In this document: piece after piece, positions 44,817-53,768 of the stretch | Layout: the number at the start of each line of letters is the position of its first letter | How positions within the stretch are numbered: position 1 is the stretch's first letter | NCBI GenBank assembly: GCA_017936785.1 | Contig: JAGBEV010000053.1 | Coordinates: 1-64,000, forward strand | Direction of reading: 5' to 3' | Length of the DNA: 64,000 nucleotides | Source: Lachnospiraceae bacterium | GTDB taxonomy: Bacteria > Bacillota > Clostridia > Lachnospirales > Lachnospiraceae | Made by a program: the position numbers and the translations under genes | Notes under the pieces: generated by a model | Told to the model about the DNA's origin: nothing | Databases searched by the model: none | Seen by the model: the letters and a program-made list of their open reading frames with translations, nothing else

Positions 44817-45983
44817 TTATATACAACTGTTCAGGATTTTTTTTAGATCTTCCCGATCCAGTGTTGTATAGCTTGCCGGTATCAGTAGAATTTTTTCTAC
44901 GATCTTTTCAATTGCGCCTGCGGGGATTCCCACCTGGGATAATGTTACGGGTGCCCCGATCTTTTTAAAATATTCCCGGGTCTTTCTAATGCCTTCCTCT
45001 GCCAGCTCTTCATTGGTCTTTCCTTTGGGATCACATCCCATGACCCTGACCGCATATCTTGCAAATTTTCCCGGTGCTTTATGACAGATATAGGATAAAT
45101 AAGCGGGATGGCAGATTGCTAAGCCTGCCCCATGGGGAATATCGTAAAATGCCGATAAAGCATGTTCTATTTTATGCGCCATCCAGTCCTCTTCCTTGCC
45201 TGCCTGGATAATGCCGTTTAATGCCATGGTGGAGTCCCACATCAGATTGGACCGGGCGTTTTCATCCAGGGGATCTTGTAAAGCCGTATCCAGATTTTCC
45301 ATGACATTTCTCATTAAAGCCTCTGCCACATCATCGCTGACATTGTTTTCATCAGGCTTAGAAAAATAGATCTCAAATATATGGGATAAAATATCAACCG
45401 AACCATAGATCAACTGGTTCTTAGGCATCGTATAGGTATATTCAGGGTCCAGAATGGAAAATCTGGGATACTGATGGATGCTGGAATAAGAATATTTCAA
45501 CTGTTCTTCCCAATTAGTAATGACACAGTCCGTATTCATCTCACTTCCCGTTGCAGGGATGGTAAGTATGGTTCCAAGCGGAATTGCCTGATCCGTTTTC
45601 TCTTTATTGACAAACAGTCGGTTCCAGAAATCTGCCGGATCTTCCATACAGGAAACTGTGGCAATTGCCTTGGAGCAGTCTATGACGCTGCCGCCGCCTG
45701 CGGCTAAGATAAAATCGATCTTTTCCCGCCTGCATATTTCCACGCCTTCCATAACCTTGTCAGTCCTGGGATTTGCCATGATGCCTGACAGCTCAAAAAC
45801 AGTCTTTCCTGCCTCTTTCAAAATCCCTGACACCTGTTCATAAATGCCGTTTTTCTTAATGCTGCCGCCGCCATAGGTCAGCAGGATTTTTTCTCCGCAG
45901 TCAGTAAGCTCCTGTTTCAGATTTTCTATGGCTCCCACACCGAAATAGATCTTTACCGGATTATAATAGGTAAATGCTTTCAT
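44817..45983 (-). CDS. iron-containing alcohol dehydrogenase (BdhA/YqhD type)
   Basis: 388 aa from the ATG behind AGGAGGTGGTCAG. Motifs: LLTYGGGSIKKNGIY, AAGGGSVIDCSKAIA, TIPATGSEMNTDCVI and the metal site AHKIEHALSAFYDIPHGAGLAI. NAD(P)H-dependent reduction of an aldehyde is expected. It follows a class III aminotransferase by 19 bases, so its substrate is probably the semialdehyde made by that enzyme. This mirrors the gabT/4hbD pair but uses a different dehydrogenase branch. Confidence 0.9.
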   Translation of the reverse strand: MKAFTYYNPVKIYFGVGAIENLKQELTDCGEKILLTYGGGSIKKNGIYEQVSGILKEAGKTVFELSGIMANPRTDKVMEGVEICRREKIDFILAAGGGSVIDCSKAIATVSCMEDPADFWNRLFVNKEKTDQAIPLGTILTIPATGSEMNTDCVITNWEEQLKYSYSSIHQYPRFSILDPEYTYTMPKNQLIYGSVDILSHIFEIYFSKPDENNVSDDVAEALMRNVMENLDTALQDPLDENARSNLMWDSTMALNGIIQAGKEEDWMAHKIEHALSAFYDIPHGAGLAICHPAYLSYICHKAPGKFARYAVRVMGCDPKGKTNEELAEEGIRKTREYFKKIGAPVTLSQVGIPAGAIEKIVEKILLIPASYTTLDREDLKKILNSCI

Positions 45984-46002
45984 CTGACCACCTCCTGACC
46001 TT

Positions 46003-47313
46003 TTAGTCTCCCAGCATCTCACTTAACACAATATCTGCAACCTGTAAGGTCTTATCCACATCTTCCATAGTATGGGCTGTGGAAATATATTCCCTGCCCC
46101 GGTCATCCGTAAACCGTACGCCATATTCCTCACACCGCTTTACAAATTCCTCATAAAACTCTGTGTCTGCCTTTGTGAGCCAGTCCCTGAAATCATCCAC
46201 ATCCTCGTCAAAACCAAAGTACAGGACAAAGATGCCGCCAATGGCTCTTGTATATATTTTGATCTTATGCCTGATTGCCAGTTTTTGAAATCCTGCTGCC
46301 AGCGCATTGCCGATTTCCTGTAAATGCTCATAGGTCCCGGGAGTCTGAAGTTCTCGGATCGTGGCAAGTGCTGCTGCCACACCGATAGGGTTTGCATTAA
46401 AGGTGCCTGAGGAAGGCACACCGCAGCTCATGATCTCTTTTTTACCGGCTACCACGCCGAAGGGATAACCTGCTGTCACCGCCTTGGCAAAGGTGGAAAT
46501 ATCAGGCGTTACTCCGTAATATCCCTGGGCTCCCCCTAAGGAAACCCGGAAGCCTGTAATAACTTCGTCAAAGATCAACACAATACCATATTTGTCTGTC
46601 AGCTCTCTCAAGCCCTCCAAAAATCCTTCTTTGGGAAGAATGGGACCGGAGTCACACATGATCGGCTCTGTGATCAGCGCTGCGATCTCATCTGACTGTT
46701 CCTTCATGATCCTTTCCAGATAATCCAGATCATTCCATGGCGCTAAGATCAGCCAGTCGGCGCTGTTTGGTTTCATGCCCTTAGTCGCCAGTATTTTATT
46801 GGGATGCTCTCTGTCTCCCAGCTCTTCAACGGTGGAAGCCGTAGTAGTTACTTTTTCTTCATCAGCCCATCCATGATATTGTCCTTCAAATTTTATGATC
46901 TTGTATTTGCCCGTATAAGCCCTTGCCAGCCGCAGCGCCTGCATGACAACCTCCGTACCGGAATTTTGGAAACAGACCATTTCAGCAGAAGGGATCACTT
47001 CCGTCAGCAGTTTGGATAACTCCAGCATTTTCATGGTAGGTGCGGAAAAATGGGAACCCGATTTTAACTGCTCCTGTACCGCTTTATTTACGTTTTCCGG
47101 TCCATATCCCAAAAGCATGGGACCGAAGCCCGCAATATAATCAATATATTCATTACCGTCCACATCATAGAGCCTGGAGCCTTTTCCATAGGATATGGCA
47201 ACGGGATAATCTCTGTATTTTGGTTTATGGAAGGAGCTTCCCACACCGCCCGGCAGATATTCTTTTAACTCTTCATAGATTGCCTCAGACCCATCGATCT
47301 TATATTTTTTCAT
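46003..47313 (-). CDS. HemL-like class III aminotransferase
   Basis: 436 aa, started at the ATG behind AAGGGGTGGTAACC. It resembles glutamate-1-semialdehyde aminomutase more than gabT: LPGGVGSSFHKPKYRDYP, NSGTEVVMQALRLARAYTGK, IFDEVITGFRVSLGGAQGYYGVTPD and FAKAVTAGYPFGVVAGKKEIM with the PLP lysine. No haem genes are near. Context with a dehydrogenase, an ABC transporter and a PucR regulator indicates a catabolic enzyme for an amine or omega-amino acid. The substrate is not determinable; beta-alanine or taurine-like compounds are possible. Confidence 0.85.
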   Translation of the reverse strand: MKKYKIDGSEAIYEELKEYLPGGVGSSFHKPKYRDYPVAISYGKGSRLYDVDGNEYIDYIAGFGPMLLGYGPENVNKAVQEQLKSGSHFSAPTMKMLELSKLLTEVIPSAEMVCFQNSGTEVVMQALRLARAYTGKYKIIKFEGQYHGWADEEKVTTTASTVEELGDREHPNKILATKGMKPNSADWLILAPWNDLDYLERIMKEQSDEIAALITEPIMCDSGPILPKEGFLEGLRELTDKYGIVLIFDEVITGFRVSLGGAQGYYGVTPDISTFAKAVTAGYPFGVVAGKKEIMSCGVPSSGTFNANPIGVAAALATIRELQTPGTYEHLQEIGNALAAGFQKLAIRHKIKIYTRAIGGIFVLYFGFDEDVDDFRDWLTKADTEFYEEFVKRCEEYGVRFTDDRGREYISTAHTMEDVDKTLQVADIVLSEMLGD

Positions 47314-47327
47314 GGTTACCACCCCTT

Positions 47328-47364
47328 AAAATAAAATCAGGAGCCGACATTACCTGTCAGCTCC
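47328..47364 (-). terminator. leader hairpin (attenuator-like) before the aminotransferase
   Basis: GGAGCTGACA (47355-47364) pairs with TGTCGGCTCC (47340-47349) over 10 bp with one G-U and a 5-nt loop, followed by TGATTTTATTTT. It lies between the predicted promoter and the RBS, so a transcript must cross it to reach the gene. This fits attenuation, or read-through termination of the upstream PucR transcript. Confidence 0.7.
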
Positions 47365-47378
47365 TTTGCTTGTATTTC

Positions 47379-47406
47379 ATTATATGGAAACAAATCCGAA
47401 TTACAA
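47379..47406 (-). promoter_or_regulatory. sigma-A promoter of the aminotransferase operon
   Basis: TTGTAA (47401-47406), 16-nt spacer, TATAAT (47379-47384). Transcription would start near 47372, only about eight bases before the leader hairpin. Confidence 0.75.
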
Positions 47407-47606
47407 GTCAGCCTCAGAAAATAAGAAAAAATAAATTTTTCGTCTTTCTCTTTTCCCTGAATTAAAATTTTTTTGTCAATTTTAGACAAAACCCACAATA
47501 TTTTTTTATTTATTTTGCCTTTTTGGGTTGTTTTTTTTATAAAACTATTTTTTATTTTGTGATTTTATTACAATTTCAATTTTATTTTTTGTTATTGTAC
47601 CACAAT
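47407..47606. other. very AT-rich promoter-upstream region
   Basis: About 200 bases of A- and T-tracts between the PucR stop and the aminotransferase promoter, with no ORF. A second TTGACA-like element (47474-47480 region) and an imperfect ACCCA/TGGGT pairing are present but weak. Phased A-tracts suggest intrinsic curvature; PucR-type activators often bind such regions. Confidence 0.4.
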
Positions 47607-48797
47607 TTATGACGAGCAGGCACTCACGATCTCAACAGCTAAGGTCAAATGAAACATATCACGATGATCTTTAAAGTCAATTTTCAGCATGGAAGCAATC
47701 TTTTTCAACCGGTAGTGTATGGTATTTTCATGAATATACAGCTGCTCTGCTGCCGCCTTTGCATGAAATCCGCATTTTACATACTGCATCAGCGTCTGCA
47801 GCAGTTCTTCATTTTCAGGAAGCAGCAATTCCTTTAACACCTGTGCCGCGATCATCATCAGTTCATCCTTATCCTGAAATTTTTCAAAAAGCCGCAGCAC
47901 GATCATATCATCATAAATATGAAACTCTTTTTCCGCCCCATCAGCAGAACCGATCCTGATGGCTTCCTGGGCACTTTCCACACTGTTTTTCAACTGTCTT
48001 AGATCAGAAAATACATTTCCGATCCCCACCTGATATCTGGTCTTTTTACATTTCTCATGGAGATAACGGATAAAATCCTCTGCAAACTCCCAAATATCCT
48101 GATTCTCGTCTATGGGAGCCATCCAGATATAGCTTTCCTCATCTGATGTGGTCAGACAGTTTTCCGCCTGCATATAGCTTCTGATCACCTGATCCAGGCG
48201 GCGGAATTCCCGTTCCCAGGTTTCCTCATCATATAACTGTTCGTGGGAAACCCTGCTGTTTTCAAATCCCATGATCTTTAATACAACGGCACGATACTTT
48301 CCCTTCTGCTGATATCCCGCCGCTTCCAGCCTGCTGATCCTCTTTGCGGTCAGCCTGCTTCCTGACAGGATGCCGAATAAGGTAATGGAAACATCATATT
48401 GGGCTGTTTCTTCCTTAAAAATAGCAAAGCATATGCTCTGGCTCACATCCACGATGCGCATCATCTCCGGCATTTCAAAGATAGGAAGCCCCAGAAAATC
48501 TCCTCTGTCAATCACTGCCTGGGGAATGGATTTAATATAGAAGCTCAGATTGATAATGACTCCTGCCACGTTTTTTTCATAAAGGGCATTGATCAGATCC
48601 AGAAGCATATTTTCCCGCTCTTTTGTGACCAGACCGGTGATCAAAACCAGCTCACCGCCCTTAAGCCAGTCCACATAGTGAGGATCTTCCATGCAGTATA
48701 CCCAGGATATCACATTGTCCATGCCTTCTTTTCCTGCAATAGGCTTAAGCTGATTGGCATAAGGCAATGATAAAATATTTCTGCATGTAACATTCAT
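47607..48797 (-). CDS. PucR-family transcriptional regulator
   Basis: 396 aa. An N-terminal PucR ligand domain (about 8-125: GMDNVISWVYCMEDPHYVDWLKGGELVLITG) is followed by a GGDEF-like middle domain as in CdaR (about 150-280) and a C-terminal HTH_30 (about 335-390: FHAKAAAEQLYIHENTIHYRLKKI). PucR proteins sense catabolic substrates and activate nearby genes. It lies directly upstream, on the same strand, of the aminotransferase-dehydrogenase operon, the likely target. RBS GGGAGGAACTAAAA. Confidence 0.9.
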   Translation of the reverse strand: MNVTCRNILSLPYANQLKPIAGKEGMDNVISWVYCMEDPHYVDWLKGGELVLITGLVTKERENMLLDLINALYEKNVAGVIINLSFYIKSIPQAVIDRGDFLGLPIFEMPEMMRIVDVSQSICFAIFKEETAQYDVSITLFGILSGSRLTAKRISRLEAAGYQQKGKYRAVVLKIMGFENSRVSHEQLYDEETWEREFRRLDQVIRSYMQAENCLTTSDEESYIWMAPIDENQDIWEFAEDFIRYLHEKCKKTRYQVGIGNVFSDLRQLKNSVESAQEAIRIGSADGAEKEFHIYDDMIVLRLFEKFQDKDELMMIAAQVLKELLLPENEELLQTLMQYVKCGFHAKAAAEQLYIHENTIHYRLKKIASMLKIDFKDHRDMFHLTLAVEIVSACSS

Positions 48798-48862
48798 TTT
48801 TAGTTCCTCCCTGACAGGCTTTTGTACGCTGCTTCTGCCATATGATCACTCTGCCTGTTTCA

Positions 48863-50284
48863 TCATTTTGTATCATTTCGGTCCAATACCAGTTCCTTAA
48901 AACATTCTCCCCGTTCTTCAAAGTTTTTGAAAATTCCGTAGCTTGCTGCTGCCGGAGATAAAATGCAGCTTCCGCCCTTTGCGGTAATCTCCTTTGCCAG
49001 CTTTACGGCATCTTTCAGGTGTTCTACCACATAAAGCCTTTCCTTTCCCTGAAAGTCCGGCATATTTTTCATGATTTCCTCATAAATCCGCTTTCCTGTA
49101 GCCTCCATTAAAATAATATGGGCAACCTTTGACTGCGAAAGGTATTCTTCAAGGTTTACATAACTAATTTCCCTGTCCATACCCCCGATCAATACTGTAT
49201 CGGCATTTTCAATGGTATTCAATGCCTGTATGGTTGTTTCGTCTATGGTGGAAATGGAATCATCATAATAAGAAATTCCTTCTACTGTTCCGATAAACTG
49301 AAGTCTGTGGGGCAGGGGCACATAGGACCGCAGTCCGCTTAAAAACTGCTCATCACTGATCCCCATATCACAACAGATGCCATATACAAAGGCAATGTCC
49401 AGATAATTGTGCGCTCCCAACAGGCTGATTTCTTCTGTGGGAATGTCAAAAGTCCTTTCTTTATAAACGATCCGTGTTCCCTGCAAAAGGACTTCCTCAT
49501 TGTTTATTCTGTCTTTTTCCTCATCGGCATGGCCGTAACAGCTGACTGCATCTACAAGAATGCTTTTTCCCTTATAAACTCCGCTTTGGGGAGCAACAGA
49601 AGGATGAACATATAATAGATCCCCCTTCGTTTGGTTTACATAAATCTTTTTCTTGGAAGCTACATACTTTTCCATGGTCCCATAATGGTCCAGATGTTCT
49701 TCATAAATGTTGAGCAGAACACCCCGCTTAGGCGAAACCGTCATATATTCCAATTGATGACAGGACAATTCCAGCACAAGAACGGAATCCTCCCTGATCT
49801 CATCCAGAATGTCAAAAACGGGAATCCCGATATTGCCTGCAAGAACTGCAGGCATTCCTGCTTCTTTTAAAATATGGTACAAAAGCGTTGTTGTGGTGCT
49901 CTTTCCTTTCGTTCCGGTTATGCCGATGATCCGGTCCCGGTATACCTCAAACACAAGCTGCATCTGGGAAAGAATCTCTGCATCATATTCCTCTGCCGGC
50001 TTTTCCAAAACGATCCCCGGACTTTTCATGACCAGATCATAATCATCTATGACCTTTTGATACTCCCTGCCACAATGGAGTACGATCTTCGATAAATCCA
50101 TATCCGCAAATGTTTCATCGCTCTCTGCCAGCCGGGAAAGATCGATTTCCTTTACATCTCCTATGGCAAGCTCACCTGCTCCCCCTGCGGACAGAAACAG
50201 CTTTAAGGTGGATCTGCCCTCCCGTCCGAAGCCTAAGATCAGCACTCTTTTATTTTCAATTCTCTTTTTGACAGCCTCAATCAC
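48863..50284 (-). CDS. murD2: MurD2-type UDP-MurNAc-L-Ala--glutamate ligase
   Basis: 473 aa Mur ligase: ATP loop GITGTKGKSTTT (GTKGKST at 124-130), VLELSCHQLEYMTVSPKRGVLLNIYEEHLDHYG, and the C-terminal SYYDDSISTIDETTIQAL and LSPAAASYG. It overlaps the MurL-like gene by 8 bases. MurD2 with MurL forms the alternative route of Xanthomonas, in which MurD2 adds L-Glu and MurL then epimerises it. A GTG start is used behind AGAGGGG. Specificity for L-Glu is inferred only from the MurL neighbour; it could be a second ordinary MurD. Confidence 0.82.
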   Translation of the reverse strand: MIEAVKKRIENKRVLILGFGREGRSTLKLFLSAGGAGELAIGDVKEIDLSRLAESDETFADMDLSKIVLHCGREYQKVIDDYDLVMKSPGIVLEKPAEEYDAEILSQMQLVFEVYRDRIIGITGTKGKSTTTTLLYHILKEAGMPAVLAGNIGIPVFDILDEIREDSVLVLELSCHQLEYMTVSPKRGVLLNIYEEHLDHYGTMEKYVASKKKIYVNQTKGDLLYVHPSVAPQSGVYKGKSILVDAVSCYGHADEEKDRINNEEVLLQGTRIVYKERTFDIPTEEISLLGAHNYLDIAFVYGICCDMGISDEQFLSGLRSYVPLPHRLQFIGTVEGISYYDDSISTIDETTIQALNTIENADTVLIGGMDREISYVNLEEYLSQSKVAHIILMEATGKRIYEEIMKNMPDFQGKERLYVVEHLKDAVKLAKEITAKGGSCILSPAAASYGIFKNFEERGECFKELVLDRNDTK

Positions 50285-51680
50285 AATATGCGCCCCTCTT
50301 TTTCAATTCTTCCACAAATACCGCTTCAAACTGCTCCGGCAGCAGGTTTTCATGATCATAATAATGAAAATATCTGTCACAGACCGGCAGCGTTTTTTCA
50401 TAAAGCCCCATTTGTTTATAATGCTCAAATAAATACGGCAGCTTCTTTTCTTTGGGATAATCCCTGATGGTCAGAGTAACTGCTGCATTGATCTCATCAC
50501 GGCTTCCCACACATTCAAAGGGTTTTTCCTGGGATAATCCGATCAGCTGGTCAAAATACTGCTCCATTTCCGGATTTTCCGCCATATTGGTTCCAAAAAT
50601 CTCTGCCAGCCGCTCCTGTGACAAAAAGGGCGATAAGATCAGCCATACAAACAGGCACTTGGAGCATTTACCGCACCAGATATTTTCCTTGCTGCCTGCG
50701 TTGCAGCTTTTAAATACATCATGATATGCAGGCAGTCCCGCAAAATAAGCTGCGATCTGAAATTCACTTAAAGGACGCAGCAGGCTGAAATAGTATGTGC
50801 CGCTTCCCAGATATTTCTCCTCATATTCATGAAAATCCTTTTCAAACTGAAAGCTTTTGGAATACTGGTGGTTTACATAACTGTCCTTCACTGTGCTTTC
50901 ATTGGCACTGGATTCATTGGACAATACAATATAGGTAAGTCCGTGTAAATAAGCGGTTATGGCAGCCGAAAATGCCACGATCGCCGAAAAAGGGGTATGA
51001 CCGTTTAAATATCCCTCTTTATTCAGACGCAGCATATTGGCATCCAGAGTTCTCTTTACAGCAATGATATGATCTTCTCCATATCCTGCTGCCGCAGCAG
51101 AATCCAATGTAGCGCCTCTGGGATTAATAATATAACAGAAATTATGCTCCTTCCACTTCCTCAGGATTTCCAGGGAAACCGAAGAATCCTTTCCGCCTCC
51201 TACGGGCACCAGACAGCCTTTTGCGGAATTTTTTTCCAAAGAATTTTCCATGGATACTCCATCCCTGCGCTCAGGCAGCCAGACCTCCTCATCTGCCACA
51301 ATGGTCATGAAATCCCTTTCATTTTCTTCTATGCCGTTTGTATAATAAAATTCTCCCAAACCGTTAAAATACAAAGACTTCCACCATGCAATCTGCTCCC
51401 TGGAAAGTCCGTAAGGCTCTATGATGACCTCCTTAGGGCAGGCAATTTTCCAATAACTGATCAGCTCTACCATTCCTAAAGAAAAGACCATATTCAAAAA
51501 AGTCTCGTCCTCTCCTAAATCCTCTTTATGACATGGAATTTCCCATACAGGCGCAAAAGATGACAGACCGGGAATTTCAAAATCGTAAGTCAGACAGACC
51601 TTTCCCGGTTCTTCCGCTATTTCAAAACCATGATAAATAAACTGTTTATATTGCCGGCGCAATGCTTCGTATGTTTTCAC
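50277..51680 (-). CDS. murL: MurL-like UDP-MurNAc-L-Ala-L-Glu epimerase
   Basis: 467 aa. Shows the features I associate with MurL: an ATP-pyrophosphatase-like loop VPVGGGKDSSVSL (GGGKDS at 161-166), YIINPRGATLDSAAAAG, YIVLSNESSANES, VNHQYSKSFQFEKDFH and a CGKCSKCLFVWLIL cysteine motif. MurL inverts the terminal L-Glu of UDP-MurNAc-L-Ala-L-Glu to D-Glu using ATP. A GTG start (51680) is behind AAAGGAAATGTTAAG. It is the first gene of the pair, overlapping murD2 by 8 bases, under a strong promoter. Confidence 0.82.
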   Translation of the reverse strand: MKTYEALRRQYKQFIYHGFEIAEEPGKVCLTYDFEIPGLSSFAPVWEIPCHKEDLGEDETFLNMVFSLGMVELISYWKIACPKEVIIEPYGLSREQIAWWKSLYFNGLGEFYYTNGIEENERDFMTIVADEEVWLPERRDGVSMENSLEKNSAKGCLVPVGGGKDSSVSLEILRKWKEHNFCYIINPRGATLDSAAAAGYGEDHIIAVKRTLDANMLRLNKEGYLNGHTPFSAIVAFSAAITAYLHGLTYIVLSNESSANESTVKDSYVNHQYSKSFQFEKDFHEYEEKYLGSGTYYFSLLRPLSEFQIAAYFAGLPAYHDVFKSCNAGSKENIWCGKCSKCLFVWLILSPFLSQERLAEIFGTNMAENPEMEQYFDQLIGLSQEKPFECVGSRDEINAAVTLTIRDYPKEKKLPYLFEHYKQMGLYEKTLPVCDRYFHYYDHENLLPEQFEAVFVEELKKRGAYCD

Positions 51681-51715
51681 CTTAACATTTCCTTTCGCTG
51701 ATATATGTAAACTTT

Positions 51716-51744
51716 ATTATAAATCAATTTCCATAGGATGACAA
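51716..51744 (-). promoter_or_regulatory. sigma-A promoter of murL-murD2
   Basis: TTGTCA (51739-51744), 17-nt spacer, TATAAT (51716-51721). The transcription start would be near 51709, giving a leader of about 30 bases. Strong match, suggesting constitutive expression. Confidence 0.85.
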
Positions 51745-51797
51745 CGAAATCTCCCCCGGCTTTCCTTTCCTATCTCCCCCGCTTCCTTTCTTACAGA

Positions 51798-51826
51798 TTT
51801 ACTTCAGGCTAATATAATGCTATAAT
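51798..51826 (+). promoter_or_regulatory. sigma-A promoter of the AraC gene
   Basis: TTTACT (51798-51803), 17-nt spacer, TATAAT (51821-51826). A small palindrome TTGTT-tac-AACAA lies at the expected transcription start region (about 51840-51853), a possible autoregulatory site. Confidence 0.75.
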
Positions 51827-51881
51827 TATCAATATCGTGTTGTTTACAACAATTCATTGTATGAAAGAGGATTAAAAGTAA

Positions 51882-52850
51882 ATGGGGAATCATATCATGA
51901 ATGAAGCGTTACACAATCATTCCGAAGAAAATATTGTTGTTGGGGATAATCTCAAGGAATTAAAGGATCATGGAGACTTTGAATATCCCGTTGGAGTATA
52001 TGAAATCAACTTGAAAAATATGTATATGGAAATGGTCAGATGGCACTGGCATGACGAGCTGGAATTTGTTTTGGTAAAAGAAGGCGGCGGAGAATTCTGC
52101 GTCAGTGATGACACTTACATTCTCACGGCAGGACAGGGACTTTTGATCAATCAGGGAGTACTGCATTCCTATCATATTGCAGAAGGATATGACAACTGCA
52201 TTTATACCTCCATCGTTTTTCATCCGACATTTTTATTCTCCTATGGTCATACAAAGCTATGTTCCATTTATCTGCATCCTATTATCAGCAATACCGCTTT
52301 GGCAAGCCTTTCCTTATCCGGAGAAGACGACTTTCAAAAAACCGTGTTGGAACTCATGGACCAGATCATTCAGGTCAACAGCCAGCAGAAATTCTGTTAT
52401 GAACTATATACCAGGGAATATTTGATTCATATCTGGATACTGTTGCTTGAGAGGCGCACAAACAGGATCACTCCTGTGGAAAACCGCGGGTCAAAGACAA
52501 GCATGGATGAAGCACGTGCCAAAGAAGCCATCCGCTATATTGAAGAGCATTATGCGGAACCCATTTCCCTTGATGATATTGCAGACTCCATTCATGTAAG
52601 CAAAAGTGAATGCTGTCGCTGTATCAGACGTTCCATGAAGATGACTCCCTTTGAGTATCTGATGAAATACCGCATTTTCATCGCTGCGGGAATGCTCTGC
52701 GACGGCACTTCCTACGATTCCATTTCCACATTGGCATCCAGTGTAGGCTTTAACAGCAGCAGCTACTTTAATAAACTATTCCGCAAATATATGAAGTGTA
52801 CTCCCACTCAATATAAAGCAAAACAGCTTGCAGAAATGAATAAATCCTAA
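51882..52850 (+). CDS. AraC-family regulator with cupin sensor domain
   Basis: 322 aa. N-terminal cupin-like AraC ligand domain (about 35-130: WHWHDELEFVLVKEGGGEF, LTAGQGLLINQGVLHSYH) and a C-terminal double HTH (about 215-310: IEEHYAEPISLDDIADSIHVSKSECCRCIR, then SVGFNSSSYFNKLFRKYMKCTPTQY). AraC proteins of this type sense sugars or related ligands. Either ATG at 51882 or 51897 may be used. It is divergent from murL and convergent with the DUF2156 gene; its target is unclear. Confidence 0.9.
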   Translation: MGNHIMNEALHNHSEENIVVGDNLKELKDHGDFEYPVGVYEINLKNMYMEMVRWHWHDELEFVLVKEGGGEFCVSDDTYILTAGQGLLINQGVLHSYHIAEGYDNCIYTSIVFHPTFLFSYGHTKLCSIYLHPIISNTALASLSLSGEDDFQKTVLELMDQIIQVNSQQKFCYELYTREYLIHIWILLLERRTNRITPVENRGSKTSMDEARAKEAIRYIEEHYAEPISLDDIADSIHVSKSECCRCIRRSMKMTPFEYLMKYRIFIAAGMLCDGTSYDSISTLASSVGFNSSSYFNKLFRKYMKCTPTQYKAKQLAEMNKS

Positions 52851-52860
52851 AACAGTTCTG

Positions 52861-53754
52861 CTATTTGAAGGTAACAGTTCCCTTTTCCTGCAAAAATGCC
52901 GGATAATAAGACAGTTTGGCTTTTCTCAAGCCTTCTGCTCCCGTATCCTCTTCCCGGTTAATATAAGTATATTCCGATGCTTCATGAAGAACAAACTGCT
53001 GATTGATCATGGGATATGCTCCCTGAATGTCCGCATATGCCTTCTCAATATGCACCACAAAGGTATCATCACAGAGTTTTTCTCCAATGCTGAAAGCTAC
53101 TACCTTACCGCCTGCCCGGATCAGCCCGCCTACAAGCTGTAACTGCTCCAGTTCTTTTAATGCTCTTAAGGTCACACAAAATTCGGCACTTTTTTCCGGG
53201 TCTGAATCACAGCCGTTTTGCACCCGCCATTCCTGTGCCATGGCAAGACACTCTTCCTTATTCTTTTCTGTAATTCTTTCATATTGATAATCAGGATAGT
53301 TTTTTATAAAGTTGTTAATATGATTTCTCTTCCCATGAAGTTTTTTCCCAGCAAGGGAAATCAGCTTTTCAGACTCATACACATAGTCCGCTGCATCCCT
53401 TTCATACCGGATCTGAAATCTTCCGGGATACATCTGCTCCAGCCGCTCAAATTGCTCAGGAGTTACCAAATGCATACAAAAGGGCTGTTCCTTCTCTTCA
53501 AAATAGGAAATCAGCTTGTCCACAACCCGTTTTGTATTAGTCCTTCCAATGGGAAAGCTGACTGTTATTTCCTCCCTGCCGGATTTAAAAACCAGACTTC
53601 CGTCTATGATACAATATTTTGTTCCATAGAAAGGAGACCATAAAAGGTTGTTGGCAAAGGAATGTTCGCAGCTCCTTGACTGTTCCTTTTCATAAAATTC
53701 CTGAAACAATTCCTCGTCTTCTTCCTTAATTTCCTTCCATTCAAATTCTGACAT
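52861..53754 (-). CDS. DUF2156 (LPG-synthase C-like) protein
   Basis: 297 aa, started at the ATG behind CGGAGGAGAAAG. It resembles the C-terminal acyltransferase-fold domain of lysylphosphatidylglycerol synthases (DUF2156): LAGKKLHGKRNHINNFIKNYP, GGLIRAGGKVVAFSIGE, and AYPMINQQFVLHEASEYTYINREEDTGAEGLRKAKLSYYPAFL. No membrane part is attached. Stand-alone forms probably transfer aminoacyl or acyl groups. It closes the exosortase-region operon, 14 bases after the small Cys-containing gene. Confidence 0.85.
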   Translation of the reverse strand: MSEFEWKEIKEEDEELFQEFYEKEQSRSCEHSFANNLLWSPFYGTKYCIIDGSLVFKSGREEITVSFPIGRTNTKRVVDKLISYFEEKEQPFCMHLVTPEQFERLEQMYPGRFQIRYERDAADYVYESEKLISLAGKKLHGKRNHINNFIKNYPDYQYERITEKNKEECLAMAQEWRVQNGCDSDPEKSAEFCVTLRALKELEQLQLVGGLIRAGGKVVAFSIGEKLCDDTFVVHIEKAYADIQGAYPMINQQFVLHEASEYTYINREEDTGAEGLRKAKLSYYPAFLQEKGTVTFK

Positions 53755-53768
53755 CTTTCTCCTCCGAA

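Noticed and set aside
46003-47313. hemL (glutamate-1-semialdehyde aminomutase) annotation
   Set aside because: Sequence is HemL-like, but the neighbours are PucR, a dehydrogenase and a transporter, with no tetrapyrrole genes, so the haem role is not supported.
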